Assembly: GCA_023150895.1 (NCBI GenBank)
Contig: JAKLJY010000040.1
Coordinates: 1-62,159, forward strand
Direction of reading: 5' to 3'
Source of the DNA: Myxococcota bacterium
GTDB lineage: Bacteria > Myxococcota_A > Bradymonadia > UBA7976 > UBA1532
DNA length: 62,159 nucleotides
The notes beneath the pieces are model-generated. The model searched no databases. It saw nothing but the letters and a program-made list of their open reading frames with translations, and had not been told where the DNA came from. This document shows positions 36,801-44,544 of this stretch, piece after piece (within the stretch, counting starts at the first letter, position 1; every line of letters begins with the position of its first letter). Made by a program: the position numbers and the translations under genes.

Positions 36801-36823
36801 GGCGCGTGGTTTCGCGTGCGCAT
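27887..36823 (-). CDS. giant lipoprotein: TolB-like propeller, TPR array and CHAT protease
   Basis: This 2978-residue protein has a lipoprotein signal (AAIGLATAGLTSAC, Cys at about residue 26). Residues about 60-350 contain PD40/TolB-type propeller blades (PSWSPDGEQIVFVSM; FPTFSPDGRFIYFAQG; FPTFSPDGATLYFTS). Residues about 400-2500 are alpha-helical tetratricopeptide repeats. The C-terminal CHAT domain (about 2600-2978) has the caspase-like pair His2839 in EIATHASY and Cys2891 in LSACDTG, and RTVVSSLWRISD. CHAT proteases cut partner proteins, for example gasdermins or separase-like substrates; most are cytosolic. A signal peptide would place this one outside the cytoplasm. It is in a minus-strand gene row with a DUF1318-like protein 4 bases upstream. 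Confidence 0.9.
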   Translation of the reverse strand: MRTRNHAPLLWCAAIGLATAGLTSACGGRPKGGGDARPDEIRPAFRAVAPTDAPVSPTHLTAFSQQEVYGRLSPSGRVLVYSSNAKDSYDLFLRDLSTGEPIQISTHPAMDTMPSWSPDGEQIVFVSMRDDVKGDLFLWGGDDEDTVQLTGRRLGELFPTFSPDGRFIYFAQGPEGSYRIARLDLSRVEDKKDRDDTVAEKVLTGEGFSHPAVSPDGTLLAATRFLPGKPAQIVLMEIRDAAGEPTYGEPRIVTAGAAAKGFPTFSPDGATLYFTSFHNGVPRGPDADADGAIFSVPVEGLLRAEPAQTMARAVQLTPDRGVSVLTQAHPAGLVFGAGSGGNFDVLLAPATGLLPAVSSPAALRALAAHYAAPEQKAFVLRGLARFPATAETLGGLAEAQRLYADVGEFEQVEDVGALMASHAAVAPEVVEPARCLAASARARAIKAREAETGVYFDTPDAEAALKALADLRTGLTTPAGKAQCRLEEGRVHLLGGDWRPAADAFRSILSDPSSPAPQAALAFVHHGEVLARLPEGGGGTAEYFLGTFDRFPGEARALDAAAALALRAAAVPGRPDDEIENLRTLLDRHAGKARFAARAQFRLGQLYAETNQKALAAAAMETVAARWPTIEPEATEAARLAGRYAVHLAADLREQGRFNEASAFFDQALAHYERVMKAHPPLNRLHVEARASRLALSLQRAFQAEQDGDREKALGLYQQILGFEPQAVQAIRKVIQFRLQTGLPAPATESMTEADVAARRKEIAAGLQDNWDALYAEYEALVEADETDFAATYAIGYLWTYDPDLGTKSLDNAEKYLDRAVNLDPTSPFPHMTLGWVHLMREQYFGLVKDAWVVRALDEYQIAYTLNDRGIDLQTEADLLVSHGNAWAALGNGWTHAYEKYKEREALVDLGARFTHDEQQAMFYFSFAKAAYMADHYAEAEDHYETARVIARNRAERVDPVLAEGYREMLSQIVAHLALVNHFMGDYESSNRYFEQTIKVYRDRGKVRLLPALTRSMAYNLILLGRYDEAILKLAEARTLYEQHGALKTDAGTRIALTPEGSLFFGGFVGESERHVQTALLDLVYRDNHALWYAAQEAARQLEQREKLYKENENPDFARAMWVLKGRVAASALKAGDRATFARELDEIFDAAVELQWDDGQVDGEEFQGRPELFDFMVTGMTNRAEQMLQDLAAGTALDPEALGVLAERLRRMEDWRKRIEVVERKVLITDEEQRLKYLNAAALLFLAQGRALAAEPKAVPGEAAAADADPDKGKKGSGWGSFTLQGKFDQWMLQTSYFADAAGLLLDAVNRTAPEPGPKALPKPDTASVFIADRIRWHVEALMNLAEVASYFSAADAVQKDRGMEYLERARAICHVDEVLSRNAERVRLAAAPPSAPASESPEPAEPDGAGGAEEAPAPASTGLGDLEPTPLPVALDLGAACWLADMEIASRRNDLPAARAIIDQFVSTWPGLLGPHYATHGRHVRARLFTRAMELALAAGDHRAVFDLAELADRKLVTDEIAAFGFASPSGPLQAALDPIRQWTEFARRAWLNQSAASKAEDAHEAALEALARAREPKLWEQIRNRIALQSPEVHDLLTPTGLPEGDLVKALGNDASILTAVPVSQRVVLFSVRVDAGALKVEHAVLKATLPELVAAGQFGEQNLDAVTALLPVSVKNWIARDATVYFDLLRLGPDFPVEALAKLWAPRARHVFLAGVHGLVDAWRHRNLYVSGGLVLGSETLQGVPAPRSGFETALKDTGESWRVLEEDRLGLARTPGYMQQAGLQLWALPLRVEEDAVANIRLGLKGKVEGLEDYRFPLRLGDRFKTSFVGALALYPGLRTRDALVMTTRYLHALGVPTVGLLTAGTVPPEAVVSWVDTLAPKLGTVSAAEAVTGVPPLEAPRALAKGEPDEDAQGRDVVKIERLRLYGWPGLSPKDVGAAGTRADQMAREGRLAFETGQHRAAAASLEPALALWAAAGDTDSEKVLETQGMLSRTHAALGDTRSAVLLQLAHVEALEKKGADPARRYAAWLEIPAWQAAGGRSEDALETTAAIRASLEQAIKSADGPMKGTLQGYLADALAHEGSALENQGRFAQAASSFEAAAAMALSARRSSPDAKNIARRVAEDSALAARVARVRLSDSARAKRNLVRARQSMPAVDAEAYFADERQAAALIEKITGLRDEVEAEVARNELRAVTARLVDTRRDVKARAIVLREFALVKFSRSDAAGAIVDAQEAFTLADALPEKTLAHSCRSALSAAYRGLGDADTALATADEGVKAARLSPYWHGRLNGSRGRALVPLGRLDEARAAFDIAANEARAANDPDGYSDALRGKAQAAMAAGDFGSAAAEIRHADLEDRERDDKVRVADDLVLAGKTLMMQDNLPEARARLTEARTMGVEAEALEVQVRAGLELGRVLLREKDPPGALAAFDTALKAEANLSLPGVRWMLLAGRAEALAAAGKVDEAITGLEAAAEVVELLPAQPRRRAGQPRIDMEFKDVYDLLVALNVRQKRPEAAFHAAERWRSRGFIDLASRGAAALSRGRAALDAYNAALSALRQAETELAETSERERAALRKAVDKARADAETARKALEAVDAQFPAFLAVNARPWAELAGKLPEGATLLAYHTTPTEAFAFVGRRGGLDAVALPAGGEAITAAVRAYRRHTTAFDNLEVDARRLFDQVLAPVQDKLTERVLLVPEGPLNLLPFAGLHTGKGWAVEKFTFAYLPSATHLAALDPVGAVTARNPVAFNWAGMGPETEPKAGTKRYFRRLEEWRDLAARWPALPFTRKETEAFRESFPQATVYAGLEATREAFLAKAAGADLLEIATHASYVPDNPMLSYLQFGGTPKGQLFPAFESQRVTLYDVLGLPLKASVAVLSACDTGLSDPEGGEGLSGMHRAFLAAGARTVVSSLWRISDLAAGVVVKNFHRNLRQQDPATALRQAQLKVMRSFPHPAHWAGFRLDGLAR

Positions 36824-36827
36824 CGGT

Positions 36828-37484
36828 CTACTCGGCCTCTTGCTCGGCCTGACGGCGGGCCTCGTCGAGTTTGGGATCGGGCTTTTCGATCCAGCCCTGC
36901 TCCGGGACCTCGATGGGCGTCCCCGGGAAGCTCTGGGCCACGTTGAGCTCGTACATCATCTTGCGCACCTCGGGCAGGTCCTCGGGCCCGAGGCCCGAAT
37001 ACATGTCGAGGACGCGCTTCATGATGACCTCGCGGTCCCGGTTCTCTTCGGCGATGACCTTCGTCGCCTGCACCTTGAGCGTGCCGTTCTCGCGGACCTC
37101 GGGCGTCTCGCGCAGCGAGAGCGTTCCCTGCAGGCTCTCGCCGGCGATCTTGCGCGTCTTGAGGTCCTCGACGTCGTCGCGGCGGAACTGCCGGTTCATC
37201 ACCGCGAGCAGGGCTTCGCGATGGGCCGGGCTCAGCTCGGCGCCCGGTGCGCCCTCGGAGCGAACCGACGACGCGAGGATCAGATCGTTCTCGAGCTTGT
37301 CGAAGTTGCCGAGGATCTGGTTCTCGAGCTGCGTCTTCTCGGAGACGACCTTCGGCCGCACGCTGACGCAGCCGACGAGGGACGTCAGGCTCATCACGGC
37401 GGCGCAGACGACGAAGACCCGGACGCGGCCGCGGACGCAGGGGCGGCCGGCTCGGGACTCAGGGGCGTGGGAGCGAGTGTTCAT
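36828..37484 (-). CDS. DUF1318-like lipoprotein
   Basis: A 218-residue lipoprotein with lipobox LVGC near residue 39. The mature N-terminus (EKTQLENQILGNFDKLENDL) resembles the DUF1318/YdbL-like lipoproteins that accompany AsmA-type proteins in deltaproteobacteria. The middle (HREALLAVMNRQFRRDDVEDL) and the conserved IAGESLQGTLSLRETP follow, and the protein ends with a Glu-rich tail. The gene lies 3 bases after the AsmA-like gene and 4 bases before the CHAT lipoprotein gene. Assignment to DUF1318 is from memory of the motif and not checked by a search. Confidence 0.65.
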   Translation of the reverse strand: MNTRSHAPESRAGRPCVRGRVRVFVVCAAVMSLTSLVGCVSVRPKVVSEKTQLENQILGNFDKLENDLILASSVRSEGAPGAELSPAHREALLAVMNRQFRRDDVEDLKTRKIAGESLQGTLSLRETPEVRENGTLKVQATKVIAEENRDREVIMKRVLDMYSGLGPEDLPEVRKMMYELNVAQSFPGTPIEVPEQGWIEKPDPKLDEARRQAEQEAE

Positions 37485-37487
37485 CGG

Positions 37488-40400
37488 TCACCGGTTCTGG
37501 GCGTTCGCGGGGGCCGGCGCGGCCGGCGGAGCCGGGGGCGGGGCCGGTTTGTCGGCGTTCTCGGAGTTCTCGGCGTCACCCGACACGGCGGGCTCGGCGC
37601 CGCCGGTCGCGGCATCGGGGGCGGGCCCGATCTCCGGCGGCTCCCGCACGGGCGGGATGAAGTTCAGCTCGGCGATGAAGTTCTCGACGACCTGCCGCGC
37701 GTCGAGGCCCTGCACCTTGATGCCATCGAGGTAGGCATTCAGGATGCCGCGCACGCCGGGGATGGCGTCGAGGCGCGTCTCGAGGTCCATGTTGGCGTAC
37801 TCGAAGTCGAGGTTGACGTACTTCACCGATGGATTGAGGAACGCGATGCGCTTGAAGAGCGCGCGCTGGTCCTGGATCTGCTGATTGCGCTGCCCGGGGT
37901 CCGAGAACTTCAGGACCTCGTCGAGCTGCTTGAGGGAGAGCTTCGAGACCTTGATGGCGCCGTCGACGTCCCGGTTCTTCCAGCCGAAGGCCAGATTGGC
38001 GTCCACCTTGACCTCGGTGGCGCTGCTGTACTTCTTCTTGACGTCGCGGCGCGGGTTGAGGGCCGCGAGGTTGATGCCACCGATCTGCGTCTGCAGCAGC
38101 AGGTCGAGATCGGGCGGGGCAAGCCCCTTGAGCTGGAAGGCGACGCGACCGCCGATGTCACCGCCCATGAGCTGGATGTACAGGCGCTTGAGGTCGAAGA
38201 CCCAGTTCTCGTAGCCCATGTTCAGGGCCACGCGGTCCACGACCAGGGGGCTGTTGGCCTTCTCCAGTACCTTGCCGCCCTTGATGTAGGAGACCTGCTT
38301 GTCGATGTCGACCTTGTCGATGGTGACGTTCGACGGCAGGTTCGCGTAGGACTGCATCGTGTGATGCAGGGGGCTCTGCTGCTCGGTGACGATGTTGCGC
38401 GAGGCCGGCCAGAGCTTCGAGACATCGCGGAAGAACGCCCGCGCCTTGAGCTTGTCCACCGCCATCGCGGAGAGGTAGTCGAGGTCCACCCGCTGAATCA
38501 TCGGGGCCGACATCGTCAGGTTCTTCACGTGGACGTTCTGCACGGTGAAGAGCTGCGTGCCGTCGGCCAGGCTGGGGTCCTGCCCGTGTTTCTCGGACCA
38601 GATGTGGCAGTTCTCGCCGACGAGCACGCCCTTCAGTTCGAGCGCCTGGGCGCCCACGTTGCGCACGCGCGCCTCGAGGCCCACCTTGCCGCCCATCGTC
38701 ACCGAGAGCTTGTCGTGCGTCTCTTCGCTGCCCATGGTGATCATGTGTCGACCTTTGGCCTTGTCGGTCGCGACGGGGAGGTCGAGGCCGGCGAACATCG
38801 ACAGATCGATCTGTGGCAGCGCCGCGCCGTTCAGCACCGCGTTGCGCACCAGACCGGAGACCGTCAGGCGGGCGCCGTGCGAGCGGTTGTGGAAGTCGAG
38901 GCGCTGGATTTCGAGGCGATCGATCTCGGCGTAGACGTCCGGGTCCACCGGCGGGTAGCGCAGCCGCGGGATCGAGGCCTTGATGAGCACGTCGAGCTCG
39001 TTCTCGGCGATGGGCCGGTCGAGGGGCGTCCCGCCGACGCTGATGGCCAGCTTGCGGTCGTTCTCGGGCCCCGTCGCGTCCGGATCCGTGTTGGGCAGGA
39101 GCTTGCTCGTGATGCGCAGGAACCGGGGTTTGGAGGTCGGCACCGGGTTCGAGAGCTTCAGACCCGAGAGCGCGAGCCCGGCGACCTCGATCTTCTGGTC
39201 GAGGACGAGGTTCTTCACGTCGAGGCGGGCCTCGCGCATGGACAGATTGCCGAGCTTGAGGCCGTGCTGAATGGCGAGCGCATAGCGGTTGCCGTCGTCC
39301 GCCGCGGGCGCCTGCGGATCGTACGTCAGGCGGACCTGGTCCCGGACGACGCGCGTCCGGCTGCCCGGGGCGGCGCGCTCGGCATTGGCGATGCGCACCG
39401 AGGTGCCGTCCTTGCGCAGGTTCAGCGCCTCGAGGCCGACGTCCGCGGCGACGTCGAGCTTTTCGATGTCGAAGGCGCCGCCACCGAGGGCGCGCAGCAG
39501 CGGCAGCTTGATCTTCGGTTCCGCGATGACCGAGATGCCCTCGGCGCGCAGCCCCGTCTTGCGCCCGAAGACCCGCGACACCGTCAGGCCGGTGCGGGCG
39601 GCGACCGTGTGCTCGCCGCCGAGGGGCGTGAAGCGGAGCGACAGGGGCAGGCCGATCTTCTCGACGATGAACCCGGCCTCCTCCGCGGCGACGCGGGCGA
39701 TGCCGAGGGGGTGGTCGCGCAGCGTCTCGACCGTGAGGTCACCCGGGCGCCCGTGGACGTGCAGGATGCCGGAGAGCTTCTTCACGTCGAGCTTCGATGC
39801 CGGCATGTTGACCGACAGATCGGCGAAGCTCTGCTTGAGGTCGATGTTCACCGGCAGGGCGAAGACGCGACCGAGATCGCCCCCGAGCCGCCCGAGTTGA
39901 TCGACCGGCGGCAGCTTGGCGGTGACCTTGAGGTCCGTCGACAGCCCGCCGGAGAGCGCCATGCCCTTCGCCGGCACGCGCGCGGGGGGCTCGAACGCGA
40001 GGTCGACGCCCGTCCTGAGATCGAGCGTCTGGGCGGCGTTGAGCGGGGTGAAGCGCAGCGAAAGCGGCAGCCCGAGGCGGCGGATGACGACGCCGAGATC
40101 GCTCTTTTCGATGCGGTCGATGCGCAGCGAGCGGTCCGCCGGCCCTTCGACGACGACATCGGAGGGCTTGCCGTGGATGCGAATGGCACCGTTGAGGCCC
40201 TGGACACTGACCTTGGCCGCCGGCAGCGCGACGGACAGGCCGTTGAACCCCTGTGTGATGTCGAACGTCACCGGCAGGGCGAAGACCTTGTTCAGATCCT
40301 GGCCGAGCGTGTTCAGCTCCTCGACCGGGGGCAGGGTACCCTCGAGGTGGACGCGGGTGTCGACGCCGCCGCCGACCGCGAGCCCGGGGGGCATGGCCTT

Positions 40401-42221
40401 GCGGGCGCCGGGGGGCACGAGAGCGAGCGCGCGCGGGATGGAGAGCGGTTCGACGCGGGCGTTGAGCTCGAAGCCGTCGAGCCCGAGCTTGCGGATCTTC
40501 GCGTCGACGCCGAGCTTGATCGTGTCGGCCACGTTCACGGCCAGGCGGTCGAGGCTGAACGTCTGTTCGATGAGGTTGCCGCCGGCTTCGAGCTGCGTCC
40601 CGAAGCTGAGGGCGACCGGCCCCTGCCCCGGCACGTCGGCCCGGATGACCGGGATCTGCACGTCCACGCGTGTCGCGACCTCGTTGGGCACGAGGTTCGT
40701 CAGCATCGCACCGGCCCCCAGGTTCACGGCGAGCTTCTCGACGTGTGCGCCGAAACCATCCACCCGACCGACACCGACGGTGCCCTGCGCCCAGACGGTG
40801 GGGCGGGCTTCGGCCGCGCCGCCCGGCGGGGCGAGACCCGCGCGGATGGCCGCCGAGTCCTGGGCGGGCGCGTCCGGCGACAGTGCGAAGTCGATTTCGA
40901 CGCCGACGTCCGCCACCTCGGCGGCGAGGGGCGGCACGACGACCAGCGGCTTGGGGGCGGCCGGATCGGCGCTCGGGGCGGGGACGCCGGTGGTGTCGGC
41001 GGAGAGCCCGAGCCCGCGGACGAAGAGGCGCCCGGTGACGTTCGGCAGCGCGCCGCCCGCCAGCTTGGGCCCCTCACCCGTCACCCGCAGGTTCTCGACC
41101 CCGGCCTCGCCGGCGAGCGAGAGCTTCGCCTCGGGCGGCAGCACCGCCTGCGCGTAGGGCACGAACGCCGCGAAGGGCAGGCGCACGCGGTCGATTTCAG
41201 CGAGGATGCCCTGCTTCTGCAGGCCGTCGAGGTTGGCCCGCATACGCAGGATCTCCTCGCCGTTGAAGTGGGCCGTCATGAGCTTCACGCCCGCCTGATC
41301 GGCCTTGATGTCGGCGACGGCCTCGGTGCGGGCCGTCAGCTTGAAGGGCGGCACGGCGAGCCCCGGCACGTCGAGCTGCGTCGACGCGAAGAGGAAGTCG
41401 AGGTCGACCCCGGCCCGGGGCTTGTCGAGCGCCCCGGCGATGTCCACCTGCACGGCGAGCTTCGTCTTGAGCTCGAAGGCACCCTTGACGGCCTGAGGGG
41501 GGGCGACCGCGACGTGCACGTTGGGCTGCCCGTCCGGCGTGCCGCCGATGCCGACGTTCACGGTGATCTTGCCGGGCGTCTTGCCACCGAGATCCACGAC
41601 ACCCGCGACGTTCACGTCGAGCGTCCCGAAGTCCGCGCGGGCGTTGCCATCGTCGAAACCGGCCTTCAGACCGGTGACCGCGATCTTCTTCAGCGTGATC
41701 TTCAGATCGGGCGGCGGACCACCCGGCTCCTCGGGGGGCGGGGGCTCCGAGGGGGGCAGGTGCGCGAGCATCGCGTCGATGGACGTCTTGCCGTCGCGCA
41801 CCTCGAGGAAGGCGACGGGGTCCTCGACGGCGACCTCGGTGACCTGGAAGTCCTTGCTCAGGATGCTGAACAGCTCGTAGTGGACGGCGAGGCGCTTCAG
41901 CGTGACGACGTCTTTGGTGTAGCCCTTCGGGGGGCCGACCCGGATGTCGTGGAACTCGAGGCCGTTCGTCAGCGACCACTCGGCGCGCCCGACCGTGATG
42001 TTGTCCTGGTCCAGCATCTCGTGGACCTTGGGCAGCGCGATGCTCTGCACGATCCACTGAAGCGGCAGGAAGACGACGAGCAGCAGCACGAGCGCCACGA
42101 GGACGAAGAGGCTGCCGCCGACCCACTTCAGGATCTTGCGGAGGCGACGCGCCCACGGCCGGCCGGGTTTCGGCGGGGCCGCCGGCGGGGCGAGGGTCGG
42201 GATGTCGTTGGGCTCGGTCAC
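37488..42221 (-). CDS. AsmA/YdbH-like giant intermembrane protein
   Basis: The 1577-residue protein starts at GTG 42221. One membrane helix is near residues 33-56 (WVGGSLFVLVALVLLLVVFLP), after a Pro-rich cytoplasmic tail. The rest is a long beta repeat protein of the AsmA/TamB/YdbH type. The N-terminal domain shows ALPKVHEMLDQDNITVGRAE and LEFHDIRV, and repeated segments such as LRIDRIEKSDLGVVIRRLGLPLSLRFTPLN and LNVAADVGLEALNLRKDG recur through the middle. Such proteins form grooves that carry phospholipids from inner to outer membrane. The 3' neighbour resembles YdbL/DUF1318, as in the YdbH-YnbE-YdbL system, so this is the likely role. The protein is longer than YdbH (about 880 residues). 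Confidence 0.85.
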   Translation of the reverse strand: MTEPNDIPTLAPPAAPPKPGRPWARRLRKILKWVGGSLFVLVALVLLLVVFLPLQWIVQSIALPKVHEMLDQDNITVGRAEWSLTNGLEFHDIRVGPPKGYTKDVVTLKRLAVHYELFSILSKDFQVTEVAVEDPVAFLEVRDGKTSIDAMLAHLPPSEPPPPEEPGGPPPDLKITLKKIAVTGLKAGFDDGNARADFGTLDVNVAGVVDLGGKTPGKITVNVGIGGTPDGQPNVHVAVAPPQAVKGAFELKTKLAVQVDIAGALDKPRAGVDLDFLFASTQLDVPGLAVPPFKLTARTEAVADIKADQAGVKLMTAHFNGEEILRMRANLDGLQKQGILAEIDRVRLPFAAFVPYAQAVLPPEAKLSLAGEAGVENLRVTGEGPKLAGGALPNVTGRLFVRGLGLSADTTGVPAPSADPAAPKPLVVVPPLAAEVADVGVEIDFALSPDAPAQDSAAIRAGLAPPGGAAEARPTVWAQGTVGVGRVDGFGAHVEKLAVNLGAGAMLTNLVPNEVATRVDVQIPVIRADVPGQGPVALSFGTQLEAGGNLIEQTFSLDRLAVNVADTIKLGVDAKIRKLGLDGFELNARVEPLSIPRALALVPPGARKAMPPGLAVGGGVDTRVHLEGTLPPVEELNTLGQDLNKVFALPVTFDITQGFNGLSVALPAAKVSVQGLNGAIRIHGKPSDVVVEGPADRSLRIDRIEKSDLGVVIRRLGLPLSLRFTPLNAAQTLDLRTGVDLAFEPPARVPAKGMALSGGLSTDLKVTAKLPPVDQLGRLGGDLGRVFALPVNIDLKQSFADLSVNMPASKLDVKKLSGILHVHGRPGDLTVETLRDHPLGIARVAAEEAGFIVEKIGLPLSLRFTPLGGEHTVAARTGLTVSRVFGRKTGLRAEGISVIAEPKIKLPLLRALGGGAFDIEKLDVAADVGLEALNLRKDGTSVRIANAERAAPGSRTRVVRDQVRLTYDPQAPAADDGNRYALAIQHGLKLGNLSMREARLDVKNLVLDQKIEVAGLALSGLKLSNPVPTSKPRFLRITSKLLPNTDPDATGPENDRKLAISVGGTPLDRPIAENELDVLIKASIPRLRYPPVDPDVYAEIDRLEIQRLDFHNRSHGARLTVSGLVRNAVLNGAALPQIDLSMFAGLDLPVATDKAKGRHMITMGSEETHDKLSVTMGGKVGLEARVRNVGAQALELKGVLVGENCHIWSEKHGQDPSLADGTQLFTVQNVHVKNLTMSAPMIQRVDLDYLSAMAVDKLKARAFFRDVSKLWPASRNIVTEQQSPLHHTMQSYANLPSNVTIDKVDIDKQVSYIKGGKVLEKANSPLVVDRVALNMGYENWVFDLKRLYIQLMGGDIGGRVAFQLKGLAPPDLDLLLQTQIGGINLAALNPRRDVKKKYSSATEVKVDANLAFGWKNRDVDGAIKVSKLSLKQLDEVLKFSDPGQRNQQIQDQRALFKRIAFLNPSVKYVNLDFEYANMDLETRLDAIPGVRGILNAYLDGIKVQGLDARQVVENFIAELNFIPPVREPPEIGPAPDAATGGAEPAVSGDAENSENADKPAPPPAPPAAPAPANAQNR

Positions 42222-42258
42222 GGGTCGAAGACCTCGTCGGGCTGAGGGCTCAGGGAAC

Positions 42259-44430
42259 TCAGGGATTCTGGATGCCGAGCTGCTTCAGGAATGCCGCTTC
42301 GTTGGGCTCGCGGCCCAGGAAGTCGCGCAGCAACTCGTCCGCGTCGCGGGTGCGTCCGCGGGAGATGACGCGGTCACGGTACTCGCGGCCCGTCTGGGGG
42401 TCGAGAACACCGGCCGCCTGGAACCGGGTGAACATGTCCGCGGCGAAAACGAGGCTCCACAGGTAGCCGTAGTAGCCCGCGTCGTAGCCGCCCATCATGT
42501 GGCCGAAGGACGCCGGGAAGTGCGTGTCCTCGTCCTCGGGGTAACCGACGATCTCCATCCAGAGGCGGCGCGAGACGGCGTCGGCGTCCGGCGTATCCGT
42601 CGGTTTGATGCTGTGAATCGTCTGGTCGAAGAGACCCAGGAAGATCTGCCGGCTGAAGTGCACGCCCGCGTCGTAGTTGCGGGCCTTGGCGATCTTCTGC
42701 ATCAGTTCGGCGGGCATCGGCTGCCCGGGGTTCTTGGGGTCCTCCGTCAGCATTGCCAGGATCTCGGGCTGGTAGACCCAGTTCTCGAGCATCTGCGACG
42801 GGGCCTCCACGAAGTCCCGCGCGCTGCTCGTCCCGGCCTGCGTGGCGTAGCGGGCCACCGTCAGCGACTCGTGCATGACGTGACCGAACTCGTGGAAGAG
42901 CGTCTCGACCTCGTCCATGGAGAGGTGCGACGGTTTGCCGGCCGCCGGGGGCTCGAAGTTCACCACCAGGGCCGCCATCGGTGCGCGGTAGCCCTGCGGC
43001 GTCTGGTGGCCGGGTGCGAAGTTGAAACACGCGGCGTGGCCGTACTTGCCCTCGCGGGGGTACATGTCCACGTAGAAGCGCGCCAGCACCGCGTCCGTCG
43101 CCGCATCACGCACGTCGTAGAGCTTCACGCCGTCGGCCCACGTCTTCACGCCGGGCACCTCGACGAAACGCACGCCGAAGAGCTTCGCGTAGACCTCGTA
43201 CATGCCGGCGAGGACCTTCGGCGCCGGGAAGTAGGTGCGGACCTCTTCGTCGTCGAGGGCGTAGTCGCGCTTGCGGACGACGTTGAGGTAGTAGCGCGTG
43301 TCCCACGCGTTGAAGACGGCCTTGGCGTCCCCCGACTCGGCCCGCTTCAGGGCGAGCATCTTCTCGGTGTAGGCGTCGAGGCCGGGCTTCATGCCCGCCC
43401 GCATCCGGGTCAGGAAGTCGGCGATGGTCTTCGCCGTTTTCGCCATGTTGGGCTCGGCGACGAAGTCCGCGTGCGTGGCGTACCCGAGCAGCGCCGCGGC
43501 CTCGGCGCGCAGCTTCGTCGCCTCGTTGAGCAGCGCGACGTTCTGCACGCCGCCCCGGTTGTTGAACGCTCGCAGCATCTCGCGGCGCACCGACTCCTTT
43601 TTGGCGTTCTCCATGACGGGGAAGTAGTCGGGATACTTCACCGTCAGGATGACTTTGCCCTCGGGCGTCTTCTCGTGGCGGGCGATGAAATCGGCGGGCA
43701 GCCCGTCGAGATCGGCCACCGCGAACTCCAGGCGCGTTTTGTCCTCGCCGAGGTTCTGGTGGTAGCGCGTCTCGAGCTCGGTGAGTCGCTGCCGGATGTC
43801 GACGAGGCGCTTGCGGGCGTCGTCGGGCAGCTCGAGGCCGGCCCGGCGGAAGTCCCGCAGCGTGAGCTCGACGAGGCGCTTCTGCTCGGCGTCGTGCGTG
43901 GCCGTGGCGCCCTGATGGGCGAGGTAACCCTTCAGCGCGTCGTAGAGGTCCTTGCGGGCCGACAGGCCGACGACGTACTTGCCCGACCGCTCCTGGCAGG
44001 CCGCGGCCGCCTCGCGGACCTTGGCATCCTGGTGAATGTCTTTCAGGAAGTGCAGGCGCGACGCCGTCTCGTTGAAGACCTGATACGCGGCCTCGAGGGC
44101 CCCGAAGGACGTGTCGAAGGTGTGCTGCGCGGCGGGGACGGCCAACAGCGCGGTCAGGGCCGCGTCCATCTTGGTCTCGACGTCGGCGCAGCCCGTCGTG
44201 ACGGCCTCGGGCGAGAGCGAGGTGTCGAGGGGCACCGCCTCGACGCGAGCGCCGGCGGCGGGCGCGGTCGCGGGGGCGTCGACGGGCGAAGTCGCGGGGG
44301 CACCGCCGCAGGCCCCGAGCGCGGTGGCGGCGGCGGCGAGCAGCGCGGCCCGCAGGGTGCGGGTCAGGGTGCGGGCGACGGGGCGGGGGGTGCCGTGCAG
44401 ACGGTCAGTGCGAGCGGGGCGACGAGGCAT
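42259..44430 (-). CDS. M3 family metallopeptidase lipoprotein
   Basis: A 723-residue zinc peptidase of the thimet oligopeptidase family. The metal site is H513-E-F-G-H517 in TLFHEFGHVMHESL, followed by the third ligand region (ARDFVEAPSQMLENW). The usual M3 C-terminal pattern (FGHMMGGYDAGYYGYLWSL) is complete. Residues 1-45 end in a lipoprotein signal (ALLAAAATALGAC, lipobox LGAC), so it is anchored in the envelope and not cytoplasmic as most M3 enzymes are. It should degrade short peptides outside the cytoplasm, possibly to feed peptide uptake. It is the first gene of the minus-strand row, 37 bases before the AsmA-like gene, and its start faces the DUF2079 gene across 114 bases. Confidence 0.92.
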   Translation of the reverse strand: MPRRPARTDRLHGTPRPVARTLTRTLRAALLAAAATALGACGGAPATSPVDAPATAPAAGARVEAVPLDTSLSPEAVTTGCADVETKMDAALTALLAVPAAQHTFDTSFGALEAAYQVFNETASRLHFLKDIHQDAKVREAAAACQERSGKYVVGLSARKDLYDALKGYLAHQGATATHDAEQKRLVELTLRDFRRAGLELPDDARKRLVDIRQRLTELETRYHQNLGEDKTRLEFAVADLDGLPADFIARHEKTPEGKVILTVKYPDYFPVMENAKKESVRREMLRAFNNRGGVQNVALLNEATKLRAEAAALLGYATHADFVAEPNMAKTAKTIADFLTRMRAGMKPGLDAYTEKMLALKRAESGDAKAVFNAWDTRYYLNVVRKRDYALDDEEVRTYFPAPKVLAGMYEVYAKLFGVRFVEVPGVKTWADGVKLYDVRDAATDAVLARFYVDMYPREGKYGHAACFNFAPGHQTPQGYRAPMAALVVNFEPPAAGKPSHLSMDEVETLFHEFGHVMHESLTVARYATQAGTSSARDFVEAPSQMLENWVYQPEILAMLTEDPKNPGQPMPAELMQKIAKARNYDAGVHFSRQIFLGLFDQTIHSIKPTDTPDADAVSRRLWMEIVGYPEDEDTHFPASFGHMMGGYDAGYYGYLWSLVFAADMFTRFQAAGVLDPQTGREYRDRVISRGRTRDADELLRDFLGREPNEAAFLKQLGIQNP

Positions 44431-44544
44431 CGGGTTCTTTCTCTCGGGCGGCGGTCAGGGGCGCAAACTATGGGCGCGTAGCAGATCCGTTCGCGGCATG
44501 CGAGTCGTTTCCGCGCGGGCGGGGGCCGGGCATGATGCGCGTCC

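Noticed and set aside
27806-36946. 3046-residue open frame on the plus strand, antisense to the CHAT lipoprotein
   Set aside because: The minus-strand frame has a signal peptide, propeller, TPR and CHAT motifs; the antisense frame is Gly/Arg/Leu-rich with no domains, a common result of high third-position GC.
36651-42245. 1864-residue plus-strand open frame antisense to the AsmA-like gene
   Set aside because: No signal, no domain and composition typical of an antisense shadow; the minus-strand gene fits its family.
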